Positions 1-6,231 of a stretch of 7,616 nucleotides of DNA are shown one piece after another. How positions within the stretch are numbered: position 1 is the first letter of the stretch; every line of letters begins with the position of its first letter. The position numbers were made by a program, and so were the translations under genes. The stretch is from the NCBI GenBank assembly GCA_003151535.1, contig PLXT01000038.1, positions 56,315 to 63,930 on the forward strand. The letters are read 5' to 3'. This DNA comes from Methanobacterium sp. Its GTDB lineage: Archaea; Methanobacteriota; Methanobacteria; Methanobacteriales; Methanobacteriaceae. The notes below the pieces were generated by a model. That model saw only the letters and a list, made by a program, of their open reading frames with translations. It searched no databases and was not told the origin of the DNA.

Positions 1-120
1 AACTTGATTAGAACTTGTTTACACTCTTTAAAATAATGAAGATAGAAATTTATAAATAAAACACTATTACAGCTCTATAAATCAGGAAAAAAATAGTTAT
101 TGAGACAATTATAATCATTA

Positions 121-210
121 TGATGAGAGAGGGCATTAGGTCCAAATCGGAGGCGGTTAATTTTTTGCGAAAAAAATTAAGAGGAGACTAATTATACCCT
201 CCCTCATAAG
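121..210. ncRNA. Candidate structured RNA, family not recognised
   Basis: Several nested complementary segments stack into one long hairpin. The outer stem pairs 123-133 (ATGAGAGAGGG) with 197-207 (CCCTCCCTCAT), ten of eleven positions matching. Inside it, 135-139 (ATTAG) pairs with 188-192 (CTAAT), and 141-143 (TCC) with 183-185 (GGA). The apical stem pairs 157-166 with 171-180 perfectly and closes a GCGA loop, a GNRA tetraloop if the plus strand is transcribed. An unpaired purine-rich bulge, 144-156, contains CGGAGGCGG. The T-rich tract at 211-225 favours the plus strand. However, the one outer-stem mismatch (128/202) is A-C on the plus strand and a G-U wobble on the minus strand, and a minus-strand TATA box lies at 223-230. 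It does not match any riboswitch, SRP RNA or tRNA that I can recall. Confidence 0.45.
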
Positions 211-225
211 TTCTTTTTGTTTTTT
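211..225 (+). terminator. T-rich tract after the hairpin, possible terminator
   Basis: Two T runs (214-218 and 220-225) broken by one G begin seven bases after the outer stem at 123-207. Archaeal RNA polymerase terminates at U-rich tracts, so this would end a plus-strand transcript of the structured element. It is only a terminator if that strand is transcribed. The same bases overlap a possible minus-strand TATA box. Confidence 0.4.
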
Positions 226-370
226 ATAACATAAAAACTTTTTGCACATCGGCCCTTAAAATTATAAAAAGCGTTATTCACGTTCCAATATTCTAAATAA
301 AGGATTAAAATTAGGGTTTCTTGATTTAATTAATCATGTTTAATTTTTACTTTTAATTCACTACAAATCA

Positions 371-378
371 TTTATAAT
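371..378 (+). promoter_or_regulatory. TATA box of nob1
   Basis: TTTATAAT lies with its centre about 30 bases before the nob1 ATG at 405. Archaeal transcription starts about 25-27 bases after the centre of the box, which puts the first base at about 401-405. No Shine-Dalgarno-like sequence precedes the ATG, which fits a leaderless or nearly leaderless mRNA. The positions are seen in the sequence; the start site is inferred. Confidence 0.55.
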
Positions 379-404
379 ATACAAAATTCAAATTAAGTAA
401 TTAT

Positions 405-923
405 ATGAGTGATAAAGTTTATGTCCTCGATGCATCTGCAATTATAGGGGGATTTTCCTCAAAAAAGTTTCAGAATTATATTACCGCTTCGGTAATAGAA
501 GAGGTTAAAGATTTCAAATCCAAATTATTCCTCGAATCTACAATTGAAAATGGTCCGATAACTATAATGGAACCTGAAACTTTGGATATTAAAAATGTTA
601 CAGATGTAATAAGGAAATCTGGTGATGTACTAAGGTTATCTGATGAGGATAAAAACTTAGTTGCACTTGCATTCAAACTTAAAAGAGAAAAAAATGATCC
701 TATAGTTGTTACTGATGATTATTCGATGCAAAATGTGTTGAAAATTGTTGAAATACCCTTTAGAAGTGTTTTAACAGAGGGTATTAAGGAGATATATGGA
801 TGGGTCAAGATCTGCAAGGGATGTAAAAAAAAGTACCCCCCAGAATATGCCTTTGATGAATGTGAGATATGCGGTACACGTATAATAAAGAAGAGGATAA
901 AAAAAAGCCTTAATAAACAGTAA
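405..923 (+). CDS. nob1: rRNA maturation endonuclease Nob1 (PIN domain and zinc ribbon)
   Basis: This 172-residue protein matches archaeal Nob1, the endonuclease that trims the 3' end of the small-subunit rRNA precursor during ribosome maturation. Residues 4 to about 125 form a PIN nuclease domain. The metal-binding acidic residues expected in that fold are visible as D9 in VLDASAII, E32/E33, the cluster D80-E81-D82 and D104-D105 in VVTDDYS. Residues 137-156 form a zinc ribbon with two CxxC pairs, C137/C140 and C153/C156. A lysine- and arginine-rich tail follows, suitable for RNA contact. The ribbon separates it from VapC toxins, and there is no antitoxin gene beside it. It stands alone, about 260 bases from the next gene and with its own promoter. 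The ATG at 405 is the only start that keeps the first PIN strand intact. Confidence 0.9.
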   Translation: MSDKVYVLDASAIIGGFSSKKFQNYITASVIEEVKDFKSKLFLESTIENGPITIMEPETLDIKNVTDVIRKSGDVLRLSDEDKNLVALAFKLKREKNDPIVVTDDYSMQNVLKIVEIPFRSVLTEGIKEIYGWVKICKGCKKKYPPEYAFDECEICGTRIIKKRIKKSLNKQ

Positions 924-930
924 CAATCAT

Positions 931-949
931 CTAAAATAATATTATTTAG
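931..949. repeat. AT-rich inverted repeat after nob1
   Basis: CTAAATAAT-type arms face each other with one extra A, forming a near-perfect palindrome eight bases after the nob1 stop codon. It could fold at the 3' end of the mRNA, but its pairs are nearly all A-T and no strong T run follows directly, so a terminator role is weak. Confidence 0.3.
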
Positions 950-1114
950 CTATTTTGCATAAATTTATAATGTTATAAAGATCCCCAGAATACTTCAGTC
1001 CTTTATATTCCAATATATTAATCTAATTTTATATATCGCATTAATATTGTCGATATAATAGGTTACAACACAAGAATACATTTATTAGGAATGATTTGAT
1101 TATAAAAATTAAAA

Positions 1115-1131
1115 TTTTTTAAATTTTTTTT
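1115..1131 (+). terminator. Oligo-T tracts between nob1 and the small ORF
   Basis: A run of six T (1115-1120) and a run of eight T (1124-1131) lie just before the promoter of the next gene. U-rich tracts of this kind stop archaeal RNA polymerase without needing a hairpin. They would insulate the small gene at 1187 from read-through out of nob1. Placement supports the call; there is no direct evidence of termination. Confidence 0.4.
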
Positions 1132-1146
1132 CCAAGTTCTTTAAGA

Positions 1147-1155
1147 TTATATAAT
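1147..1155 (+). promoter_or_regulatory. TATA box of the small ORF
   Basis: TTATATAAT is a near-consensus archaeal TATA box centred at 1151. Transcription would begin at about 1175-1178. That leaves a leader of roughly ten bases carrying GGTGG (1177-1181), five bases before the GTG at 1187. This arrangement supports the 85-residue frame as a real gene. Confidence 0.5.
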
Positions 1156-1186
1156 ACATTTAAAATAAATATTATTGGTGGTTAAT

Positions 1187-1444
1187 GTGAGCATTGAAAG
1201 ACACATCTTATATGTTAAGCCAAGAATAATTAAAATCTGGGCTAGTTTCGAGGGTCCTATAGAACTTGTAACAGTACGTGAAGAAATGGAAAGACTAGGT
1301 TTTACGAATATACATCTAGAAGAGGGAAATATAGAAAATAATGCTAATTCCCAAAAGATTGCATCAGAATATTTATATTCACGTAATAAAACAGCCCTTA
1401 GAGAAGGGAAACTAGATGAATTAAGATCATGGGTTGACAAATAA
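1187..1444 (+). CDS. Hypothetical 85-residue protein
   Basis: I do not recognise this family. The product is a soluble, charged protein of 85 residues with no membrane segment, signal peptide or cysteine. Residues 4 to about 48 could form a beta-alpha-beta unit: two strands (HILYVKPRIIKIWASF), a helix (VTVREEMERLG), then a strand (NIHLEE). The rest is charged and probably helical, ending in RSWVDK. I chose the GTG at 1187 because GGTGG lies five bases upstream. In-frame TTG (1175) and GTG (1178) would add four or three residues, and either could serve if the mRNA were leaderless, since transcription is predicted to begin nearby. The antisense frame over the same bases lacks such signals. The gene is flanked by about 250-290 bases of spacer on both sides and so looks monocistronic. 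Confidence 0.6.
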   Translation: MSIERHILYVKPRIIKIWASFEGPIELVTVREEMERLGFTNIHLEEGNIENNANSQKIASEYLYSRNKTALREGKLDELRSWVDK

Positions 1445-1505
1445 ATTTAATTGATAAATGTATCGGACGAACAATTCTTTAATGTCTGGGTATTGTCAAT
1501 GGAAT

Positions 1506-1546
1506 TGAATAAAAATAGGTCACTCATGGCATTTTATTTGTTTTAC
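1506..1546 (+). terminator. Weak stem-loop with T tract after the small ORF
   Basis: AATAAAA (1508-1514) pairs with TTTTATT (1532-1538), with two possible G-U pairs extending the base, across a loop of about 17 bases. TTTT follows at 1541-1544, and a further six-T run lies at 1563-1568. It is placed suitably to end the transcript of the small gene, but the stem is weak and such pairings are common in AT-rich DNA. Confidence 0.25.
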
Positions 1547-1647
1547 GTATGCATTAGTACTATTTTTTAAATTAATAACTGTCTTGTTAGGGTTATTATA
1601 TCCATTTTTAATATAATATTTGAAGGATTTTTTTTATCTTAAATACT

Positions 1648-1657
1648 AAAATATATT
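1648..1657 (+). promoter_or_regulatory. Probable TATA box of the methanogenesis-marker operon
   Basis: AAATATATTA is centred near 1653, predicting a transcription start at about 1679. That falls in a tandem duplication of TAAGAAC (1676-1689). An alternative box, within TTTTTAATATAATATT, lies at about 1606-1620, with a run of eight T between the two. Either would drive the gene at 1736 and everything after it. The choice between boxes is uncertain. The next gene gaps are about 30 bases or less, so no other promoter is obvious in the operon. Confidence 0.4.
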
Positions 1658-1735
1658 AAATGTTCATGATACAATTAAGAACTAAGAACTAAAATGTACA
1701 AAAAAACAATCAGTAGACAAAAAAATCACCAGATA

Positions 1736-2863
1736 ATGAGAATAGGTGTGGTTGTTCATGGACCTCAGATAGTGGACACTGGTTTTGCTGAGAAGATATT
1801 ATGTCTTCTAAAAAATTATGGAATAGTAAAAGCAAGACTTGGTGGCACAATGGGTCGAACTGCTGTTATAGATGCAAATCTGGAAGGAACAATAGATATA
1901 ACTCATAAACTACTTCCTAGTCAATCAATTGACAAAATTTCAGAAGATTCTGATGTGGTTTTCCTAATAAACTATGGGAAGTCCAGTGTTACAGGACATG
2001 CATTTGGGTATAAAGTCTACAACAGATGCAAAAGTGATCCTAATCTAATACAGATTGAAAGACCAGGAGAGCTTGATGGAACAGTCATACCATGGAAATC
2101 CAATCAATCAGATCTAGCAGATGCTGTAGCTAAAGAGTTGAAACTGAAGGTTATGAATCCCACCCAGGTAGTAGAATCTGTTGAAACTGATTGCATATAC
2201 AATCCAACCGAAAAAGAAACTATTGTATATCGGAAGATAGCTGGTGTATCTGTAGATGAGAATATATTTTTAAACGGTATAGTGGTTGGAAAATCAACTT
2301 CACAAGATGTGACTTTAATAGCCGAAAATGGTATTTTAAAACAGATATTAGGCGGCAAAATCAAGAAACATGGTGTTGAAAAGCTTGGAAAGATAGATTT
2401 GGATGGGGCGGTGGTTAAGACGGGATTATTGAGGAAGTCGCGGATCAAGCCAAGAATTATCGATAGAAACATTGAGCTTTTAAATAAACACAATAAACTT
2501 AATATTTCATATTTAAGCCATGCTGCAGAAGATATATATAAATTAAAAGATTCTGATCTTGTTGTTACTGTGGGAGATGATACAACACTAGTTGCAGCCG
2601 ATATACTATACAGATTTAGGGTTCCAATAATAGGAATTACAGACGGCGATCTTGATCGGGTAGTTGAAGAAGGATTTAGAACTGTTGGATCTATGATCGT
2701 GGAGCTGGAAAGTGGTTATGATGATATTATAGGCAAAAAAATATTTGCAGAACTATTTAATGGGAAACAGACTATGGAAATAGAAAATATAGAAAATTTT
2801 AAAAGTAAAATAATACAAATCATAAGCAATACCACCAGCAGATATAATTTAAAACACAATTAA
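1736..2863 (+). CDS. DUF2117-type methanogen protein, first gene of the marker operon
   Basis: The product is 375 residues if started at the ATG at 1736. The opening MRIGVVVHGPQIVDTG, which looks like a nucleotide-binding-fold strand and loop, resembles what I recall of the DUF2117 family, found in methanogens and of unknown function. A glycine-rich segment, LGGTMGRTAVIDANLEG, follows near residue 36. The C-terminal half contains TVGDDTTLVAADIL (GDD at 280-282) and GITDGDLDRV (300-309), which suggest a second alpha/beta domain with an acidic, possibly metal- or nucleotide-binding loop. An in-frame ATG at 1694 would add 14 lysine-rich residues. I prefer 1736 because the conserved-looking sequence begins there, but neither ATG has a Shine-Dalgarno site, and 1694 sits closer to the predicted transcription start. 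The next gene begins 28 bases downstream. The family name comes from memory and context and was not searched. Confidence 0.72.
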   Translation: MRIGVVVHGPQIVDTGFAEKILCLLKNYGIVKARLGGTMGRTAVIDANLEGTIDITHKLLPSQSIDKISEDSDVVFLINYGKSSVTGHAFGYKVYNRCKSDPNLIQIERPGELDGTVIPWKSNQSDLADAVAKELKLKVMNPTQVVESVETDCIYNPTEKETIVYRKIAGVSVDENIFLNGIVVGKSTSQDVTLIAENGILKQILGGKIKKHGVEKLGKIDLDGAVVKTGLLRKSRIKPRIIDRNIELLNKHNKLNISYLSHAAEDIYKLKDSDLVVTVGDDTTLVAADILYRFRVPIIGITDGDLDRVVEEGFRTVGSMIVELESGYDDIIGKKIFAELFNGKQTMEIENIENFKSKIIQIISNTTSRYNLKHN

Positions 2864-2891
2864 GATTAATTAATGTACGAGAGGTGTAGAA

Positions 2892-3878
2892 GTGGATTTA
2901 AATGCTCTTGTTGATTCTATAAGAAGTTATGATGGAATAACCCGTAAAAATTTTATTAGGGAAGCCACAGAGATACTCGATGACACGTATAATATTTCAG
3001 GCAGAACTGCTCTAGGATTTGGTGATGATGCATCTGCAATTGATATTGGAAATAATAATCTTTTACTAATGGCTGCCGATGGAATGTGGGGCAGACTAAT
3101 GGAAGGAGACCCGCGTTGGGCAGGATACTGTTCTGTACTCGTTAATGTTAATGACATCGCTGCAATGGGTGGTGTTCCAATGGGAATGACCAATGTGATC
3201 TCAATAAACGATACAAAAATATGTAACGAGATTATGAGGGGAATTAAAGAGGGAGTAGAAAAATTTGGAGTACCAATGATAGGTGGTCATATCCATCCAG
3301 ATACTCCATACACAGCTCTTGATGTTTCAATAACTGGAATAGTTGGTAAGGATGATGTGATTACTAGTGGCGGTGCAAATGTTGGGGATAATGTTATAAT
3401 TGCAATGGATCTTGATGGTCAACAGTATCCTAATTTTCCTCTAAACTGGGATACAACAACACACAAAACACCAGAAATGGTTCAGTCACAAATTTTGGTT
3501 ATGAACAGCATTGCAAGGAAACATCTTTTAACAGCAGGTAAAGATATAAGCAATCCTGGAATTTTAGGAACGTTAGGAATGTTGTTAGAAACTTCTGAAG
3601 TAGGGGCTAGAATCGAACTTGAAAAGATTCCTAGAAACTCCAAAGTAAACTGGGAGGAATGGCTAAAACTTTACCCGGGATCTGGATTTGTTTTAACATC
3701 AGACGAGGAAAATGTTGAAGAAACCATTGAAATGCTTGAAGACGTGAGTCTAACCTCGATGGTAGCAGGCAATATAATTGAAGAGAAAAGGTTGTACTTG
3801 ACACATGGTGATCAAGAAGAAATTGTTTTTGATTTTGACCATGAAATAATAATGGGTATTAAAGAAAAAATATCCTAA
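2892..3878 (+). CDS. mmp2: Methanogenesis marker protein 2 (AIR synthase-related)
   Basis: This 328-residue protein belongs to the PurM/ThiL/HypE/SelD superfamily, whose members phosphorylate or dehydrate substrates with ATP. Family hallmarks are GFGDDASAI (residues 42-50), with the aspartate pair D45-D46 expected to bind magnesium and ATP phosphates, followed by MAADGMW (60-66) and VNVNDIAAMGG (84-94), the characteristic strand and helix of the N-terminal domain. GGHIHPDTP lies near residue 130. The C-terminal half ends in the usual glycine-containing segment (PGSGFVLTSDEE). Methanogens carry this distinct branch as marker 2; its substrate is unknown. HypE and ThiL are excluded mainly by context: HypE also needs a C-terminal cysteine motif, absent here. 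Start is GTG at 2892, with GAGGTG at 2881-2886 five bases upstream. Confidence 0.88.
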   Translation: MDLNALVDSIRSYDGITRKNFIREATEILDDTYNISGRTALGFGDDASAIDIGNNNLLLMAADGMWGRLMEGDPRWAGYCSVLVNVNDIAAMGGVPMGMTNVISINDTKICNEIMRGIKEGVEKFGVPMIGGHIHPDTPYTALDVSITGIVGKDDVITSGGANVGDNVIIAMDLDGQQYPNFPLNWDTTTHKTPEMVQSQILVMNSIARKHLLTAGKDISNPGILGTLGMLLETSEVGARIELEKIPRNSKVNWEEWLKLYPGSGFVLTSDEENVEETIEMLEDVSLTSMVAGNIIEEKRLYLTHGDQEEIVFDFDHEIIMGIKEKIS

Positions 3879-3909
3879 AATTAAAATCTTATAAGAAGAA
3901 GGAGATTTT

Positions 3910-5448
3910 ATGTTTGTAAAGGTCAACGGAGTTGAAATATCACTCCCAGATGGTTCTACTATAAAAGATGCAATAAACGCTTCTAATGCACCCTACCGTG
4001 AGGGCTGTGTACTAGGAGTTATCAAGGGCAAGGAAGAAGTTGAAAGGCACGTCAACAAATACAGTTTTAAAACAACAAGGGGAAGCATAATAATTGAACT
4101 TTTGCCAGACTTACCTCCTGTACTACTTAAAACTTGGAAGAAAAAGTTCAGGGAATTTGAAAATCTCAGGATACGTTGGACAACATCTAATGAAGTAGCC
4201 CTAGGACCGATAACAACCGATCTTAAACCCACTCGTGAAGAACACGAATATCAAACATGGGACGTAATTCTTAGTCTTTCAGGATTTACAGCAGAAGCAA
4301 CCCATATAATATTCAGCAAGGAAAAACATAAATCTGTTTATGGTGCTCCTGAAGAGAATAAAGGAGTTTTTGCACGGGTTGTTGGTGGAAAAAAGACTAT
4401 AATGGAACTTACAGATGATGATGTTGTAAAGAATGTTAAACCCGTTGTCGAAAGAAAAAACATAATAAAGAGTGCTGCAATCACCAAACTAGAAACAGAA
4501 ATCTTTGATGGGAATGAGTTATTCACATATGTACTTATTGAACCATCAAATAAATCCCCAAGTTCGGTTGAGCATTTATATGCACTATCTGAAAATGGTG
4601 AACTCACTGTAGACTATGAATCAGATTCATTTGTTGGATTTTATGGGTTACAAGGACTTGAAAAAGAACCAGAAAACATAGATCAGAGAAGAAGAGGTAC
4701 AGTTACTCTCAGAAATAAAGGAACTGGTGTTGGCCGTATTTATGTTTATAGGGAAAACAGGGTTTCAACACCATCCCATACAGTTATAGGACATATTGCC
4801 CAGGGAATACAGCTTATGGATATAGCTGGTCAGGGAGATAAAATCACTGTTCAAACGGTTCCAAAAAGGATAATGACACTTTCTTTGACTCAAAAAAAAG
4901 CAGAAGAACTTTTAAAGTCTCGTGGAATCGATCAGATCAGGGAAGGATCTCAAGATGACGATGCTATAGTCGTTACACAGGATCCAAAGTACACAATGGA
5001 AATTATTGACCAAAAACAGGTTAAAACAATGGGTGTACCGGATAGTAAGATTGTTTATATCGAAATTTATGATAAAGTCCCTAGATCTGCATGGTACTTA
5101 CAGAAAATTACTGGACTGCTTGATTCACCTGTTGGGTCTTTGGATGTATTATTTGCATTTCCAGGAATGAAGGTTATGATGTTTAAAGGAAATCCATTAG
5201 AATCTAAAAACTTGATCCCAGAAAATATTCCTATCGGTTGTGTAAAAGCAGGAGAAATAGGAGTAACCAACATGTCAAGAAGACAGATAGGTGTTGTTGG
5301 TGTCAGATTTGAAAATAATGACGAATTTGGTCCCACAGGTGAACCATTCCAAGGCACAAATATAGTGGGTAAAGTTGTTGAAGGAATTGAAAATCTTGAA
5401 AAATTCAAGGAAGGAGATAAAGTTTATGTCGCTAGAAGAAAGTTCTAA
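3910..5448 (+). CDS. mmp3: Methanogenesis marker protein 3 (UPF0288, cyclophilin-like)
   Basis: The 512-residue product matches the UPF0288/marker 3 family, described as cyclophilin-like. Family members have been found in the complex that activates methyl-coenzyme M reductase, with McrC, markers 7 and 17 and ATPase A2. Residues 1 to about 40 (MFVKVNGVEISLPDGSTIKD) look like a beta-grasp (TGS/ThiS-like) domain with one cysteine, C33. Three later segments, about 131-178, 275-318 and 460-510, share a pattern: a strand, a turn containing E or R and N/K, then a (V/I)-(G/A)-(K/R/H)-hydrophobic strand before a Gly-rich turn and a DxV/I strand. They resemble the end of a cyclophilin barrel. Classical isomerase active-site residues are not evident, so catalysis is doubtful. 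The ATG at 3910 has AAGGAG-like sequence (3899-3904) six bases upstream. Its 3' end overlaps marker 6. Confidence 0.93.
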   Translation: MFVKVNGVEISLPDGSTIKDAINASNAPYREGCVLGVIKGKEEVERHVNKYSFKTTRGSIIIELLPDLPPVLLKTWKKKFREFENLRIRWTTSNEVALGPITTDLKPTREEHEYQTWDVILSLSGFTAEATHIIFSKEKHKSVYGAPEENKGVFARVVGGKKTIMELTDDDVVKNVKPVVERKNIIKSAAITKLETEIFDGNELFTYVLIEPSNKSPSSVEHLYALSENGELTVDYESDSFVGFYGLQGLEKEPENIDQRRRGTVTLRNKGTGVGRIYVYRENRVSTPSHTVIGHIAQGIQLMDIAGQGDKITVQTVPKRIMTLSLTQKKAEELLKSRGIDQIREGSQDDDAIVVTQDPKYTMEIIDQKQVKTMGVPDSKIVYIEIYDKVPRSAWYLQKITGLLDSPVGSLDVLFAFPGMKVMMFKGNPLESKNLIPENIPIGCVKAGEIGVTNMSRRQIGVVGVRFENNDEFGPTGEPFQGTNIVGKVVEGIENLEKFKEGDKVYVARRKF

Positions 5449-5851
5449 AGTAACTCGTATGATTATTTTAGGACCAGCTGCAAATATAAGCCAACCAGAA
5501 CTTATTAGAAAACTTCACATGATGGAGCTTCCACTTACAATAAAATCAACATGTTACGGTGCAGTTGTTAACGGCGAAGAATCTGTTGTTAACAAAGCAG
5601 TTGAGCAAGCTAGAAACCTTGACTACTGTAACATATTTACTAAAGACAGAGGATTTCCCCCAGGAGATCCAAGGAGATGTAGAGCTAAGCGGGGTGGTGC
5701 AAGGGAAGGATTTCATCAGCTTGAAAAGGAGTTTGAATTACTAGGATTTGTAAGCGAAGCTCTTGAACACCCTAAGAAGGTCAGTCTAAAAAAACCAACC
5801 AAGATATCGGTTGATACATTTAAAGAAATTGCAAAGGAGTGTGAAAAATGA
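5426..5851 (+). CDS. mmp6: Methanogenesis marker protein 6
   Basis: This soluble 141-residue protein matches marker 6, a family confined to methanogens and close relatives and without a known reaction. Visible features are a first strand RMIILGPAAN (11-20), then ISQPELIRKLHMM, a cysteine in STCYGAVV (C43), DYCNIF (C68), and an arginine-rich segment GDPRRCRAKRGGAREG (80-95, with C85) that looks like the functional heart. A helix, HQLEKEFELLG, follows. The reading frame is open from 5375, but I start at the ATG at 5426 because AAGGAG (5411-5416) lies nine bases before it. The gene then overlaps marker 3 by 23 bases, and the upstream part would only restate the end of marker 3 in another frame. 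Its stop overlaps the next ATG as ATGA. The four cysteines could bind metal, which is speculation. Confidence 0.85.
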   Translation: MSLEESSKVTRMIILGPAANISQPELIRKLHMMELPLTIKSTCYGAVVNGEESVVNKAVEQARNLDYCNIFTKDRGFPPGDPRRCRAKRGGAREGFHQLEKEFELLGFVSEALEHPKKVSLKKPTKISVDTFKEIAKECEK

Positions 5852-6231
5852 ATCTTACAAACTCATCAACTGGGGATGAAATTACACCCTTGGCAATGGC
5901 AATACACGAACTCGTTAACAGACTTCCAATAACCATGAGAACCAAAAATTCCAAAGGAGTCAGAATAGAAGAGGGTAAAGTAATAGACAACGATTACACC
6001 GGTCCGATTCTTGAAAAGGTACTCAAAAATGGAAAAATATATAATGAAACTCCTACTGAAGGTTCTTACAAAGGAATACCAATATTAGTAGTTCCTTTAA
6101 AAGAAAAAAATGAAATCACAGCAGCTATAGGTGTTATAGATACTACACATGGAATATACAGTGATATAATGCAAATGACTAAAAGACCAGAACAGATCAA
6201 ACCCAACAATTCTAAGGGGGAGTTCTATTGA
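5848..6231 (+). CDS. DUF2111-type methanogen protein
   Basis: The product has 127 residues, with no cysteine and no membrane segment. By memory and by position between markers 6 and 5 it fits DUF2111, a methanogen-specific family of unknown function. An N-terminal helix (PLAMAIHELVNRLP) precedes alternating strands and turns: GVRIEEGKVIDNDYTG, a helix (PILEKVLKNG), then GSYKGIPILVVPLKEKNEITAAIGVIDTT in two parts. The layout recalls small ligand-binding GAF or PAS-like domains, but I see no diagnostic residue, so this is only a fold guess. The ATG at 5848 overlaps the marker 6 stop by four bases, and AAGGAG (5834-5839) lies eight bases upstream. The stop TGA overlaps the TTG start of marker 5. 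The tight coupling suggests that it is made together with its neighbours. Confidence 0.72.
   Translation: MNLTNSSTGDEITPLAMAIHELVNRLPITMRTKNSKGVRIEEGKVIDNDYTGPILEKVLKNGKIYNETPTEGSYKGIPILVVPLKEKNEITAAIGVIDTTHGIYSDIMQMTKRPEQIKPNNSKGEFY

Larger units (their letters stand above)
1..404. other. Gene-free AT-rich region upstream of nob1
   Basis: No convincing protein-coding frame is present on either strand. The region holds a nested inverted repeat at 123-207 with a T-rich tract after it (separate entries) and the nob1 TATA box at 371-378. Other TATA-like strings occur at 48-55 and 74-81 on the plus strand and at 223-230 on the minus strand, and any of them could serve the inverted repeat. From about 230 to 365 I see only AT-rich sequence, including a short near-palindrome around 321-335 with TTAATTAA at its centre, and assign it no role. 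Confidence 0.6.

Noticed and set aside
119..125. ATGATGA resembles a C box of a C/D guide RNA
   Set aside because: No CTGA D box lies at a fitting distance downstream, and the bases form part of the outer stem of the larger hairpin.
148..156. GGAGG-like sequence that could be a ribosome-binding site
   Set aside because: No start codon with an open frame follows within the usual distance, and the segment lies in a bulge of the structured element.
405..923. VapC-type toxin as an alternative identity for the PIN protein
   Set aside because: The C-terminal zinc ribbon with two CxxC pairs is typical of Nob1, and there is no antitoxin gene next to it.
1147..1440. Minus-strand open frame across the small gene
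   Set aside because: It lacks a promoter and ribosome site, while the plus-strand frame over the same bases has both.
2104..2493. Long minus-strand open frame inside the DUF2117 gene
   Set aside because: It is a shadow of a well-supported gene, and its serine- and phenylalanine-rich translation is typical of an antisense frame.
5375..5425. Upstream extension of marker 6 to the ATG at 5375
   Set aside because: The 17 extra residues only re-read the end of marker 3 in another frame, and the ribosome site AAGGAG lies before the ATG at 5426.
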